10,206 bases of DNA from Clostridiaceae bacterium UBA6110 (GCA_002428415.1 DIWI01000046.1:1-10206); one strand, 5' to 3'. Counted from the stretch's first letter, positions 1 to 6,951 are shown. Notes: generated from the sequence alone by a model not told the origin. A program made the numbers and translations.

Positions 1-16
1 TAATTGAATGCTGACT

Positions 17-799
17 TTACTTTGCTGCTTTCTTCGCTTCCTCAAACCTTACTATGGTTTCAAGGACCACCTGGATTTCCTTATCCCATGCCTCTGCAAG
101 CTTTTCGTTCTTTTTGGTGTAGATAACCTCTGCATTTGTGAGGTTTCCTGAACAGCCGCATATGCAGGCAACTCTTGTATCTCTTAGGTGCCCAATCGTA
201 TAAAGCGCAGATGCTTCCATCTCGATGTTCATTACCTTAAGCTTCCGAAGGCTCTCTATGAATTCAGGTGTTTCGCCATAGAACGCATCATCTGTAGCAC
301 TAACTCCAATATATACTTTTTGCTCACTTTCATCCATCATTTCCTTGGCTGTCCTTATCAGTTCGTGGGTAAATTCAAAGTCAGGGACAGCAGGGAAGCA
401 ATCAGGCACGTAGAATTTGGATGTTCCTTCATTCTTCATGGATGCAGTGCTTATCATCAGGTCACCGATTTGAATCTTCGGATCAAGAGCCGCAGAGCTT
501 CCTATCCTTATGAGCGTCTTTGCTCCTATATTGATGAGCTCTTCAGCAGCGATCGCTGCTGACGGGCATCCCATTCCAGTTGATGTGACACTCACCTTTA
601 TTCCCTTGTAGGTTCCGGTGAAGGTCCTGTGCTCGCGGTTGTTTGCCATGAGCGCTGCGTCATCAAGATACTTAGCGACACGGTCAGAACGCGCCGGGTC
701 ACCCGGCAGCAATACATACTCCCCTACATCTCCAGGTGCCAGGGCTATATGATACTGCTTTTGTCCAAGTGTCGTTTCCTGTTTGTTGAGTATTGACAT
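17..799 (-). CDS. Nucleoside phosphorylase, uridine phosphorylase/PNP family
   Basis: Cytoplasmic enzyme that splits a nucleoside with phosphate into free base and (deoxy)ribose-1-phosphate. The 260-residue length fits the hexameric NP-I family (Udp, DeoD). Visible landmarks are the phosphate-loop GDPAR at residues 33-37, NREH at 54-57 (matching the Arg48 region of E. coli Udp), RIGSS at 98-102 (Arg91 region) and the ribose-binding MNIEMEAS at 190-197. The overall layout resembles E. coli Udp, but the Gln-x-Arg uracil-recognition segment (Gln166/Arg168 in E. coli) has no clear counterpart before MNIEMEAS. The base specificity is therefore open and a purine substrate is possible. The start is supported by GGAGG seven bases upstream of ATG. 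It is the last gene of the importer operon, 88 bases after nupQ, so it probably acts on what the importer brings in. Family is confident; substrate is not. Confidence 0.9.
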   Translation of the reverse strand: MSILNKQETTLGQKQYHIALAPGDVGEYVLLPGDPARSDRVAKYLDDAALMANNREHRTFTGTYKGIKVSVTSTGMGCPSAAIAAEELINIGAKTLIRIGSSAALDPKIQIGDLMISTASMKNEGTSKFYVPDCFPAVPDFEFTHELIRTAKEMMDESEQKVYIGVSATDDAFYGETPEFIESLRKLKVMNIEMEASALYTIGHLRDTRVACICGCSGNLTNAEVIYTKKNEKLAEAWDKEIQVVLETIVRFEEAKKAAK

Positions 800-836
800 T
801 TATAATCCTCCAATCATTATGCATGCATCTCTGATG

Positions 837-877
837 GCCTCAATGCCAGCAGATACCCGTATCCAAATATTTGAGGC
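837..877 (-). repeat. Imperfect inverted repeat between nupQ and the phosphorylase gene
   Basis: GCCTCAA (837-843) pairs with TTGAGGC (871-877), and a smaller GATA/TATC hairpin (852-863) lies inside the loop. There is no T-run after it on the minus strand, so it does not look like a terminator. It may be an mRNA processing or stability structure between the last two cistrons, or chance. The short palindrome ATGCATGCAT (819-828) lies next to it. Confidence 0.3.
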
Positions 878-896
878 GATGCTTCAAATATAGGCA

Positions 897-1808
897 CTAA
901 GCGATTTTGTCCTTGTACTTCTTTCTGTTCTTCAAACCAATGATGACAAGAACGAACAGTGTGAGCGCATAGGGAAGCATCTGAAGGAACTGGTCAGGTA
1001 TGTCCACCTCAAGGTTTATCCTTACAGCCTGAGCAAATGCAAATACAAGACTTGAGCCCCATGATCCAAGCGGATTGGCTCCGCCGAATATATTGGCGGC
1101 AAGTGCCATGAAGCCTCGCCCTGCTACCATGTCCTTAACGAACCTGTTGTTCTGCACAATGGAAAGATAGGATCCTCCCAGTGCGCAGAGCATTCCGCAG
1201 ACGATGACAGCCCTATACCTGTACTGCATAACAGGTATTCCCACGGTAGATGCAGCCTCATCATGTTCGCCTATGGCTCTCAGCCTTAAACCCTGCTTGG
1301 TCCTGTACATGAACCACCAGGCAAGAATGACTATCAGCACTGTTAGATACAGATAAGGTGACTGGTTCTTGAAAAGCAAGCCAAGTAAAGGGATCTTTGA
1401 CAGTACAGGTACTGTGATGCTTGGAACCTGATTCACGCTGCCGCTTAATCCGTCGCTTTTCCATACAGCCCTTGTGAGGACTATAGTAAGTCCGGACGCA
1501 AATACGTTAAGTCCTATTCCGCTGACGCTTTGGTTGGCATCATAACGCAGCACCAGTACCGCGTAGAACCATCCAATCAGTGCTCCAACAGCAAGTGAAA
1601 GCATTATCCCAAGAAACGGGCTGCCTGTGAGATGAACTCCAAGCACTCCGCTGAATGCACCCAGGAGCATCATCCCCTCGACTCCAAGATTGATGACGCC
1701 GCTTCTCTGGCAGATGGTCGCACCAACCGCAGCGAGTGTAAGCGGGATGGACAGCCTGAGAGTGGCAAGCAGCATATCAGAGGAAAGCAAATATGTAAGA
1801 TTCTCCAT
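897..1808 (-). CDS. nupQ: Nucleoside ABC transporter permease (NupQ-like)
   Basis: Inner-membrane permease of a BMP-type nucleoside importer, family BPD_transp_2, 303 residues, matching B. subtilis NupQ (YufQ) in length and position. Hydrophobic segments fill most of the chain. Family signatures are RSGVINLGVEGMML (35-48), the cytoplasmic ATPase-contact loop GLRLRAIGEHDEAAS (173-187) and GRGFMALAANIFGG (230-243). The C-terminus is a basic tail (KNRKKYKDK). The ATG lies one base past the nupP stop and has AAGGAGG nine bases upstream, inside the end of nupP, so the two permeases are translationally coupled. It would form the heterodimeric channel with NupP. The nucleoside substrate is inferred from the neighbouring lipoprotein and phosphorylase. 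Confidence 0.9.
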   Translation of the reverse strand: MENLTYLLSSDMLLATLRLSIPLTLAAVGATICQRSGVINLGVEGMMLLGAFSGVLGVHLTGSPFLGIMLSLAVGALIGWFYAVLVLRYDANQSVSGIGLNVFASGLTIVLTRAVWKSDGLSGSVNQVPSITVPVLSKIPLLGLLFKNQSPYLYLTVLIVILAWWFMYRTKQGLRLRAIGEHDEAASTVGIPVMQYRYRAVIVCGMLCALGGSYLSIVQNNRFVKDMVAGRGFMALAANIFGGANPLGSWGSSLVFAFAQAVRINLEVDIPDQFLQMLPYALTLFVLVIIGLKNRKKYKDKIA

Positions 1809-1809
1809 T

Positions 1810-2865
1810 CTATTTGGCCTCCTTCCTGTACAGTATCTTTCGGGCGATATTCGGGGTGGCGACGAAGAGTATTACCATACCCTGGATCACCTGCACCATG
1901 GTGGCAGAGATTCCCGCCACATAGCTCATCTTCATGGCACCTGCATCCATTGCTCCGAAAAGTATGGCTGTAAGTATCAGTCCGAATGGATTGTTTGCGG
2001 CAAGAACCGCAACTGCAATTCCTGTGAATCCGAAGCCTGGTGAAAATCCGTCTATGAACCTTCCGTACTTTCCGAATACCTCGGTCATGCCGCCAAGTCC
2101 CGCGATCCCTCCGGAAACCGCCATGGCGATCACCATCATGGCTCCGACCTTGATTCCTGATGCCTGAGCCGCATCAGGATTCTGTCCCACTACCCTGATG
2201 TTGAAACCTGCACGGGTCTTTGCGAAGAACAGATAGATAAGCACAGCAAGGAGCAGCGCAAGAAGCAGTGCAGTTGTCAGCTGCGACTTTGGAATAAGGT
2301 TCCTGAACATGTATATTTTGTCCATAGCCTCTGTCTGGGGAGTCACTGAGCCTTCGTACTTCAGCGGTCCGCTTACTGAGTATGAGCAGAAGAGGGCTAC
2401 AAGATAGTTCATCATTATTGCCACGATTACTTCATTAAGATGAAGCTTTGATTTCGCAAGGCCAAGCAGAACTCCAAGAAGCCCGCCGGCAAGGAATCCT
2501 GCAAGTATTGAAGCCATAAGCACAATGATTCTTGGCATTCCCTGCATAGAGAGTGCCACGACAGCACTTACGAGAGCTCCCAGATTAAGCTGTCCTTCCC
2601 CTCCTATGTTGAAGACACCGCTTTTTGCGGCGAATGAGAATGACAATCCGCAGAATATGAGCGGAATGCTCTTGCTTAAGGTGTTTGCAATAGCCTGCGT
2701 GCTTCCGAATGAGCCATTGAGCATGGATGAATATGCCGCTACCGGATTATACCCGACTGAAAGCATTATGAGCGCCGAGAAAATGAGGGACAAAAGGATT
2801 GCAAACGCTGAAATGCCAAGATTTGACAATAGGCCCTGCAGCTTTATCCTGTATTTCTTATCCAT
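1810..2865 (-). CDS. nupP: Nucleoside ABC transporter permease (NupP-like)
   Basis: Second membrane permease of the importer, 351 residues, BPD_transp_2 family, equivalent to B. subtilis NupP (YufP). It starts with a short basic N-terminus (MDKKYRIK) followed by a long hydrophobic segment (about 12-36). It carries KSGVFNIGGEGQL (81-93), which mirrors the RSGVINLGVEG motif of its partner, and the cytoplasmic loop GFNIRVVGQNPDAAQASGI (220-238) expected to contact the ATPase. The start ATG overlaps the stop of nupO by eight bases (ATGGATAA), and its Shine-Dalgarno AAGGAGGT lies in the last codons of nupO. This is clear translational coupling, which keeps subunit ratios fixed. Confidence 0.92.
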   Translation of the reverse strand: MDKKYRIKLQGLLSNLGISAFAILLSLIFSALIMLSVGYNPVAAYSSMLNGSFGSTQAIANTLSKSIPLIFCGLSFSFAAKSGVFNIGGEGQLNLGALVSAVVALSMQGMPRIIVLMASILAGFLAGGLLGVLLGLAKSKLHLNEVIVAIMMNYLVALFCSYSVSGPLKYEGSVTPQTEAMDKIYMFRNLIPKSQLTTALLLALLLAVLIYLFFAKTRAGFNIRVVGQNPDAAQASGIKVGAMMVIAMAVSGGIAGLGGMTEVFGKYGRFIDGFSPGFGFTGIAVAVLAANNPFGLILTAILFGAMDAGAMKMSYVAGISATMVQVIQGMVILFVATPNIARKILYRKEAK

Positions 2866-4366
2866 TCGTTACCTCCTTCTTTCCCGCCATCAAAAGGCTG
2901 ATTGATTCATTTGTGTATTCTTCCGCCGGCCTGACATCCATGACTTCTCCCTTATAAAGGACTGCTATCCTGTCACTTATCTGGAACAGATCGGTTAAGT
3001 CAGCAGATATGAGAAGGACTGCCTTGCCTTCGCTCCTGAGCTTAAGCAGCACCTGCTTTATGTACTGTATCGCTCCTATGTCAAGTCCTCGGGTAGGCTG
3101 GGATGCTACAACCAGCTTCGGTCCGGTGCTTACCTCTCGTCCCAGGACCAGCTTCTGCTGGTTTCCTCCGGACAGGCCCCCGATCTTCTGCTCAACATTT
3201 ACCGCCCTTACATCGAACAGCTTCATCAGTTCCTTCGCCTTCTCATCAAGATAGGCATAGTTGATTATCCCATTCTTTGCATACTCGGTCCTAAACTGGT
3301 TGCCTAGAAGATAGTTCTCCTTAAGCGACAGCTCCTTTACAATGCCGTGCTTCCACCTGTCTGCAGGTATGTAGCCTATGCCGAACTCCCTGCGCTTCCT
3401 TGATGTAAGGCTGGTTACATCCTCTCCGTCAAGATGGATCGACCCTTCCTTGCACTTCCTTATCCCAATTATGAGTTCCTCAAGCTCCTGCTGTCCGTTT
3501 CCGTCAACTCCTGCTATCCCCAGGATCTCTCCTCCCTTGATGTCAAAGGAGGCAGTATTTCCTGCATGCTCCAAAAGTCTCACATTATCCAGTGAGATCA
3601 CCGGCTTCTCAGATTTTTCTGAGGAGGACTTAATCACCTCAAAGGACATTTGCTGGCCAACCATAAGGTTAGCAAGCTCCTGAGGAGTTGTGTCCTTGGT
3701 CTTTACATTGGCGACCGAGGCTCCGTTCCTGAGTACTGTGACCTGGTCGGAAACCTCCATCGTCTCATTGAGCTTGTGGGTTATGAATATTATTGTCTTG
3801 TTGTCCTTTCTCATATCCTTCAGGACATTAAGCAGCTGCTCGATTTCAAGCGGTGTAAGTACGGCTGTCGGTTCATCAAGTATGATTATGTCAGCTCCCC
3901 TGTAAAGGGTCTTCATTATCTCCACACGCTGCTTCTCGCCGACAGAAAGCTCACTTATCTTCTTCTCAAGCCTCAGAGCAAATCCGAACTTCTCTGAAAG
4001 CGCCGTAAGTGTTTCAGTCGCCGCCTTCCTGTCTATATGCATTCCCTTGCCGGGTTCATGTCCCAGTATGATATTTTCGAGGACCGTAAGGTTCTCTATC
4101 AGCATGAAATGCTGATGCACCATTCCCATGCCGAGCTCATAGGCGAGATTTGGAGTCATGTGACTGATTTCCTTACCCTTTACCTTTATGGTCCCTTCCT
4201 CCGGCTTGTACAGCCCGAACAGCACCTTCATCAGTGTGCTCTTCCCGGCTCCGTTTTCCCCCAGCAGACAATGAATTTCTCCCTGTTCGACATTGAAGCT
4301 TATATTGTCATTGGCTACCATACCCGGAAAACGCTTCGTTATTCCATTCATTTCAACAGCTAACAT
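2858..4366 (-). CDS. nupO: Nucleoside ABC transporter, double ATP-binding protein (NupO-like)
   Basis: Energy-coupling subunit with two fused ABC domains in 502 residues, as in B. subtilis NupO (YufO) and sugar-type importers such as RbsA/MglA. Domain 1 has a full Walker A GENGAGKST (36-44), signature LSVGEKQ (140-146), Walker B with IILDEPTAVLTP (161-172) and the switch His in FITHK (194-198). Domain 2 has a degenerate Walker A, GVDGNGQQEL (286-295), with the normal signature LSGGNQQK (398-405) and ASQPTRGLD (421-429). That degeneracy is the rule in this subfamily and is not damage. The start ATG has AAGGGGG a few bases upstream. An intercistronic hairpin separates it from nupN; downstream it overlaps nupP. 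Confidence 0.95.
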   Translation of the reverse strand: MLAVEMNGITKRFPGMVANDNISFNVEQGEIHCLLGENGAGKSTLMKVLFGLYKPEEGTIKVKGKEISHMTPNLAYELGMGMVHQHFMLIENLTVLENIILGHEPGKGMHIDRKAATETLTALSEKFGFALRLEKKISELSVGEKQRVEIMKTLYRGADIIILDEPTAVLTPLEIEQLLNVLKDMRKDNKTIIFITHKLNETMEVSDQVTVLRNGASVANVKTKDTTPQELANLMVGQQMSFEVIKSSSEKSEKPVISLDNVRLLEHAGNTASFDIKGGEILGIAGVDGNGQQELEELIIGIRKCKEGSIHLDGEDVTSLTSRKRREFGIGYIPADRWKHGIVKELSLKENYLLGNQFRTEYAKNGIINYAYLDEKAKELMKLFDVRAVNVEQKIGGLSGGNQQKLVLGREVSTGPKLVVASQPTRGLDIGAIQYIKQVLLKLRSEGKAVLLISADLTDLFQISDRIAVLYKGEVMDVRPAEEYTNESISLLMAGKKEVTNG

Positions 4367-4402
4367 CGGGTACCCCCTTAATTTTCCTCTTTCCGTAACA
4401 TA

Positions 4403-4425
4403 GGGATGGACTGAAAGTCCATCCC
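4403..4425 (-). promoter_or_regulatory. Intercistronic RNA hairpin between nupN and nupO
   Basis: A perfect 10-bp stem (GGGATGGACT / AGTCCATCCC) closes a 3-base loop. On the minus strand it is followed by TATGTTACGG, with no U-run, so it is not a standard terminator. It lies after the abundant binding-protein gene and before the ATPase gene. By analogy with malE-malF and similar operons, such a hairpin can protect the upstream mRNA from 3' exonucleases and raise lipoprotein over transporter levels. The structure is certain; the role is inferred. Confidence 0.6.
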
Positions 4426-4484
4426 CCGCTGATTATGCCCTCTTAAAATGCAGTCTGCCTTGCCTTCAGTTTATATTCTTCCTA

Positions 4485-5588
4485 TTACTCGTACTTGTTA
4501 GTCTCAAGGAACTTTGCGGCATCTTCTAAAGTCGTTGGTACAACGATCTCTCCGCTCTTTATCTTCTCTGCTATGCTTTCAATGATCTTGATATCGTCAG
4601 GGCTTACTACAATCTTGCTGTTTTCAAGTGTGTACCCTATTCCTTCTTCCTTAACTCCAAGAACAACCTGCTTTCCAATAGAAAGGCTCTTGTCTATTAC
4701 AGCTGCCTTTATGATCTCGAAGGAGGCTGTGTCAACCCTCTTCAGCATGCTGGCAACAATGTGCTCAGGTTCGATACCGTTCTGGTTCGAGTTACAGCCG
4801 ATTGCAACGAAATCAGCCTCCGCTGCTGCCTGGAACAGTCCAAGTCCGCTTCCGCCTGCCGCATGGTATATAATACCTGCGCCCTTGCTGTTCTGGCTAA
4901 GTGCTATTTCCTTGGCTGTTGATGTATCCGCGAAGGGATTGTTTCCAGCAACGTAGCCTGCCATGGTTTCAGCAGCCGGATTGACATACTTCGCTCCTGC
5001 CATGTATCCTGCATAGAACTTAACAAGGAATGGGATCTCCATTGCTCCTATGAATCCGATCTTTTCGCTTCCAGTAAGCTTGTATGCTTCAGCATTCTTT
5101 GTCATGAGTCCTGCAAGAACTCCAACAAGGAATGAACCTTCCTCTTCCTTATTGACATAGGATGCTACGTTAGGTGCATCGATAGTTCCATCGATTATTG
5201 CATACTTCTGGTCAGGATACTCTGCACAGACCTTAACAAGCGGATCTACCTGGTCAAAACCTACTCCTACTATTACTTCATATTCTCCACTGCTGGACAT
5301 GTCACGGAAGATCAGCTCGTATTCTGAAATCTGCTTTGGCTCAGCATAGTCGAATTCGACACCAAGCTCATCCTTTGCACGCTGTGCTCCAGCATATATC
5401 AGGTCATTGTATCCCTGGTCTCCCAGTCCTCCGACTCCCAGAATCAAAGCGATCTTTCCCGTGGATTCGGTCTTCTGAGTTGAACTTCCCTCTGTACTTG
5501 TTGTCTCAGGAGCCTTTGACGAACATCCTGTCACAACCATCATAACCACCAACATACATGCTACCAGTAATCTTGATACCTTTTTCAT
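4485..5588 (-). CDS. nupN: BMP-family nucleoside-binding lipoprotein (NupN-like)
   Basis: Extracellular substrate-binding lipoprotein that delivers ligand to the NupPQ channel, 367 residues, Bmp/PnrA family (B. subtilis NupN, Treponema PnrA/TmpC). The signal peptide has a KK start, a hydrophobic core (about 7-19) and a lipobox ending VTGC, so Cys22 would be lipidated. A Ser/Thr/Glu-rich linker (23-44) follows. BMP landmarks are GLGDQGYND (54-62), GFIGAMEIPFLVKFYAGY (178-195) and HAAGGSGLGLFQAA (242-255). The segment that usually reads GVDSDQ is GCNSNQ here (264-269), which puts Asn in place of an often ligand-contacting Asp. The start has AGGAGG five bases before ATG. It is the first gene of the operon, downstream of an extended -10 promoter and an operator cluster. 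The exact nucleoside is unknown. Confidence 0.92.
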   Translation of the reverse strand: MKKVSRLLVACMLVVMMVVTGCSSKAPETTSTEGSSTQKTESTGKIALILGVGGLGDQGYNDLIYAGAQRAKDELGVEFDYAEPKQISEYELIFRDMSSSGEYEVIVGVGFDQVDPLVKVCAEYPDQKYAIIDGTIDAPNVASYVNKEEEGSFLVGVLAGLMTKNAEAYKLTGSEKIGFIGAMEIPFLVKFYAGYMAGAKYVNPAAETMAGYVAGNNPFADTSTAKEIALSQNSKGAGIIYHAAGGSGLGLFQAAAEADFVAIGCNSNQNGIEPEHIVASMLKRVDTASFEIIKAAVIDKSLSIGKQVVLGVKEEGIGYTLENSKIVVSPDDIKIIESIAEKIKSGEIVVPTTLEDAAKFLETNKYE

Positions 5589-5609
5589 ACTTTCCTCCTA
5601 AATTATCCC

Positions 5610-5672
5610 CTTAGTCTAAAAATTAGACATGTTCTTCAAAACTTGTCTAATCTTTATCGATGTGTCTAATTT
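5610..5672 (-). promoter_or_regulatory. Proximal operator cluster of TTAGAC/GTCTAA half-sites
   Basis: Four copies of one 6-base half-site occur within about 60 bp: GTCTAA at 5614-5619, TTAGAC at 5623-5628, and GTCTAA at 5645-5650 and 5664-5669. The middle pair belongs to an 11-bp inverted repeat with one mismatch (5623-5633 and 5640-5650, 6-base spacer). The last copy overlaps the -10 box of the nupN promoter and the rest lie in the leader, which is the geometry of a repressor. The same motif recurs upstream at 5760-5785. The regulator is not identifiable. The nupN-proximal arms could also fold as RNA, with TTTTT after the second arm. Confidence 0.7.
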
Positions 5673-5696
5673 ATCACCTGCCATTATCGCTGTCAA
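5668..5696 (-). promoter_or_regulatory. nupN operon promoter P1 (sigma-A type, extended -10)
   Basis: On the minus strand a consensus -35 TTGACA (5696-5691) is followed by a 17-base spacer and -10 TAAATT (5673-5668), with TGA directly before it, an extended -10. The predicted transcription start is near 5661, giving a leader of about 73 bases before the nupN ATG. An operator half-site overlaps the -10 box. No purine riboswitch core was found in the leader. Confidence 0.75.
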
Positions 5697-5710
5697 TCGT
5701 TTTCATTGAT

Positions 5711-5740
5711 TTACATAAAATATTTTTTCGTTATTACCAT
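5711..5740 (-). CDS. Possible 9-codon leader ORF upstream of nupN
   Basis: An ATG at 5740 is preceded by a strong Shine-Dalgarno GGAGG (5750-5746) five bases away and opens a 9-codon frame (MVITKKYFM) ending in TAA. It lies between the distal -10 box (5793-5788) and promoter P1. The ribosome site is much better than expected by chance in such AT-rich DNA, but there is no codon-level evidence of selection. It may be a leader peptide tied to the distal promoter, a remnant of a lost gene's start, or coincidence. Confidence 0.3.
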   Translation of the reverse strand: MVITKKYFM

Positions 5741-5759
5741 AATTTCCTCCAAAAAAATA

Positions 5760-5785
5760 TAGACATGTCTAAACAACATGTCTAA
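5760..5785 (-). promoter_or_regulatory. Distal operator cluster (direct repeat and palindrome)
   Basis: On the minus strand the decamer TTAGACATGT occurs twice with a 13-bp period (5785-5776 and 5772-5763). The second copy is part of the perfect 12-bp palindrome TAGACATGTCTA (5760-5771). It lies immediately downstream of a TATAAT box, so bound protein would block that promoter. It shares its half-site with the proximal cluster about 100 bp away, so looping between the two is possible. Confidence 0.7.
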
Positions 5786-5787
5786 TT

Positions 5788-5793
5788 ATTATA
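5788..5793 (-). promoter_or_regulatory. Candidate distal promoter -10 box (P2)
   Basis: A perfect TATAAT on the minus strand, directly upstream of the distal operator repeats. No good -35 lies at 16-18 bases, where the sequence reads near ACTATA, so P2 would be weak or need an activator. It would transcribe the 9-codon ORF and run on into nupN. Confidence 0.4.
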
Positions 5794-5813
5794 TCTTCAA
5801 TTTACTTGACTAT

Positions 5814-5838
5814 AGTGTGATCATCTTACTGATACACT
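5814..5838. repeat. Bulged inverted repeat downstream of the GNAT gene
   Basis: AGTGT(G)ATCA (5814-5823) pairs with TGATACACT (5830-5838): nine base pairs with one bulged G and a 6-base loop. A second small palindrome, GATTTT-G-AAAATC, lies at 5841-5853. Neither has a T-run on the minus strand. They may mark the end of the pirin-GNAT transcript, but no convincing terminator is visible between 5799 and 5926, and nothing else was recognised there. Confidence 0.3.
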
Positions 5839-5926
5839 GTGATTTTGAAAATCATCCCTAAGGTTTTTCCTTATTAACTTAGCCTTGCGCTCCTGTCTAC
5901 CCGGATCTCTTCAATACCAGATATTC

Positions 5927-6202
5927 CTATCTATGGATCATGTCGTGGAACGATGCATGCTTTTCCATCTGCGCCTTTGCAAAAGGGCATAGCGGCATTA
6001 TCTTCCTGCCTTCATTCCTTGCCCAGTCAACGACTTCGTTAAGCAGCCTGTTCCCTACACCCTGGCCTTTCAGCTCCTCCGATACATATGTGTGGTCGAT
6101 TATCATCAGCTTCTCACCAGTCAGAACATACGACATCTCTGCTGATGGATTTTCCTCGGAATCTCCATAGTAAAAGCTCTTAGACCCTCTGTTTATTTTC
6201 AT
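5927..6202 (-). CDS. Small GNAT-like N-acetyltransferase (YjdJ type)
   Basis: A 91-residue compact protein of the YjdJ/GNAT-like type, expected to bind acetyl-CoA; its substrate is unknown. It has the strand IIDHTYVSEEL (34-44), the acetyl-CoA pyrophosphate loop KGQGVG (45-50), a following helix NRLLNEVVDWARNEG, and the typical ending MPLCPFAKAQMEKH (69-82). I chose ATG at 6202 over a TTG at 6220 because the Shine-Dalgarno GGGAGG (6218-6213) overlaps that TTG and lies ten bases before the ATG. It follows the pirin gene by 28 bases in the same direction, so the two are probably cotranscribed. Small GNATs of this type often lie beside unrelated stress genes, so the context gives no substrate. 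Confidence 0.85.
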   Translation of the reverse strand: MKINRGSKSFYYGDSEENPSAEMSYVLTGEKLMIIDHTYVSEELKGQGVGNRLLNEVVDWARNEGRKIMPLCPFAKAQMEKHASFHDMIHR

Positions 6203-6230
6203 AACTTCTATACCTCCCAAAACCTAACAA

Positions 6231-6929
6231 TTACTGTCTCTTCATTTCAACAACAAGGATATGTGATTTTTCAGCTGCCTTTATCCTTATGCCCTCTTCA
6301 ATTATCTCAAGGGCATCTCTCTCAAGGAGCGTAATCCCATTGATATCCGAAGAACCTTCAATCTGCACAAGATATGCCTGCCTTCCCGGACCCACATTGA
6401 AGTCGATCTCCCTGTTCTCATCAAGCTCAACCACGGATATGTTTGAGTCCTGGTTGATTTTGATCGGAGCATTGCCATTACGCGAGGATACTATATTGAG
6501 CCACTTGTTTGCTCTGTCATCCCACTTGAACGCATAGTCCCCATAATTAGGTTCATATCCGCTTTTATCGGGTATTATCCATATCTGCAGAAATCTGAGA
6601 ATCTTATCACCGAGATTATGCTCGCTGTGCATCACACCAGTCCCGGCGCTCATATACTGGACTTCGCCTCTTTGCAGCGTCCTCCTGTTCCCCATGCTGT
6701 CACCATGTGTCAGTTCACCGTCAACCACATAGGATATGATTTCCATGTCCTTGTGCGGATGCTTGCCAAACCCGGTATTAGCCCTGACCAGGTCATCGTT
6801 TATGACCCTTAGTGTTCCAAAGCTGATATTCCTTGGGTAGTAATATTCAGCGAATGAGAAATGGAATTTGCTTTTGAGCCATCCCAGGTCGCTTGTTCCC
6901 ATTTTTGTGTTATCTATTCTCTTAAGCAT
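6231..6929 (-). CDS. Pirin family bicupin protein (YhhW/YhaK-like)
   Basis: A cupin-fold iron-binding protein of 232 residues. The N-terminal cupin has the complete pirin metal site: His57 and His59 in KHPHKDMEI, and His101 and Glu103 in GVMHSEHN. These are the same positions as in E. coli YhhW, a pirin with quercetin 2,3-dioxygenase activity in vitro. The C-terminal half is the usual shorter second cupin. The physiological role is unsettled in bacteria; redox or electrophile response is suggested by the divergent HxlR regulator. The start at 6929 is chosen because GGAGG lies six bases upstream of that ATG; the TTG at 6956 lies upstream of this Shine-Dalgarno. It heads a two-gene unit with the GNAT gene. 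Confidence 0.93.
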   Translation of the reverse strand: MLKRIDNTKMGTSDLGWLKSKFHFSFAEYYYPRNISFGTLRVINDDLVRANTGFGKHPHKDMEIISYVVDGELTHGDSMGNRRTLQRGEVQYMSAGTGVMHSEHNLGDKILRFLQIWIIPDKSGYEPNYGDYAFKWDDRANKWLNIVSSRNGNAPIKINQDSNISVVELDENREIDFNVGPGRQAYLVQIEGSSDINGITLLERDALEIIEEGIRIKAAEKSHILVVEMKRQ

Positions 6930-6951
6930 TTTTATCCTCCAAAATCTTAGT

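Noticed and set aside
188..562. Open frames of 60-150 codons on the strand opposite the phosphorylase, transporter, BMP, beta-helix and lyase genes
   Set aside because: All lie antisense to or within well-recognised genes, lack good ribosome sites and give low-complexity or Ser/Pro/His-rich peptides with no family features.
3470..3520. Inactivated second nucleotide-binding domain in NupO
   Set aside because: The degenerate second Walker A (GVDGNGQQEL) is the normal state in this double-ABC subfamily.
4403..4425. Transcription terminator after nupN
   Set aside because: The hairpin is strong but no U-run follows on the transcribed strand and the transporter genes continue directly downstream.
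5589..5740. Purine riboswitch or T-box in the nupN leader
   Set aside because: No purine-riboswitch core and no T-box sequence was found; the region is AT-rich with operator-type repeats.
5614..5785. CRISPR-like repeat array
   Set aside because: Repeats are only 6-10 bases, occur in both orientations with irregular spacing, and no cas genes are nearby. They fit regulator sites.
6203..6220. Upstream TTG start for the GNAT protein (and TTG at 6956 for pirin)
   Set aside because: Both extensions start at or upstream of the Shine-Dalgarno that serves a downstream ATG, so the ATG codons are the better starts.
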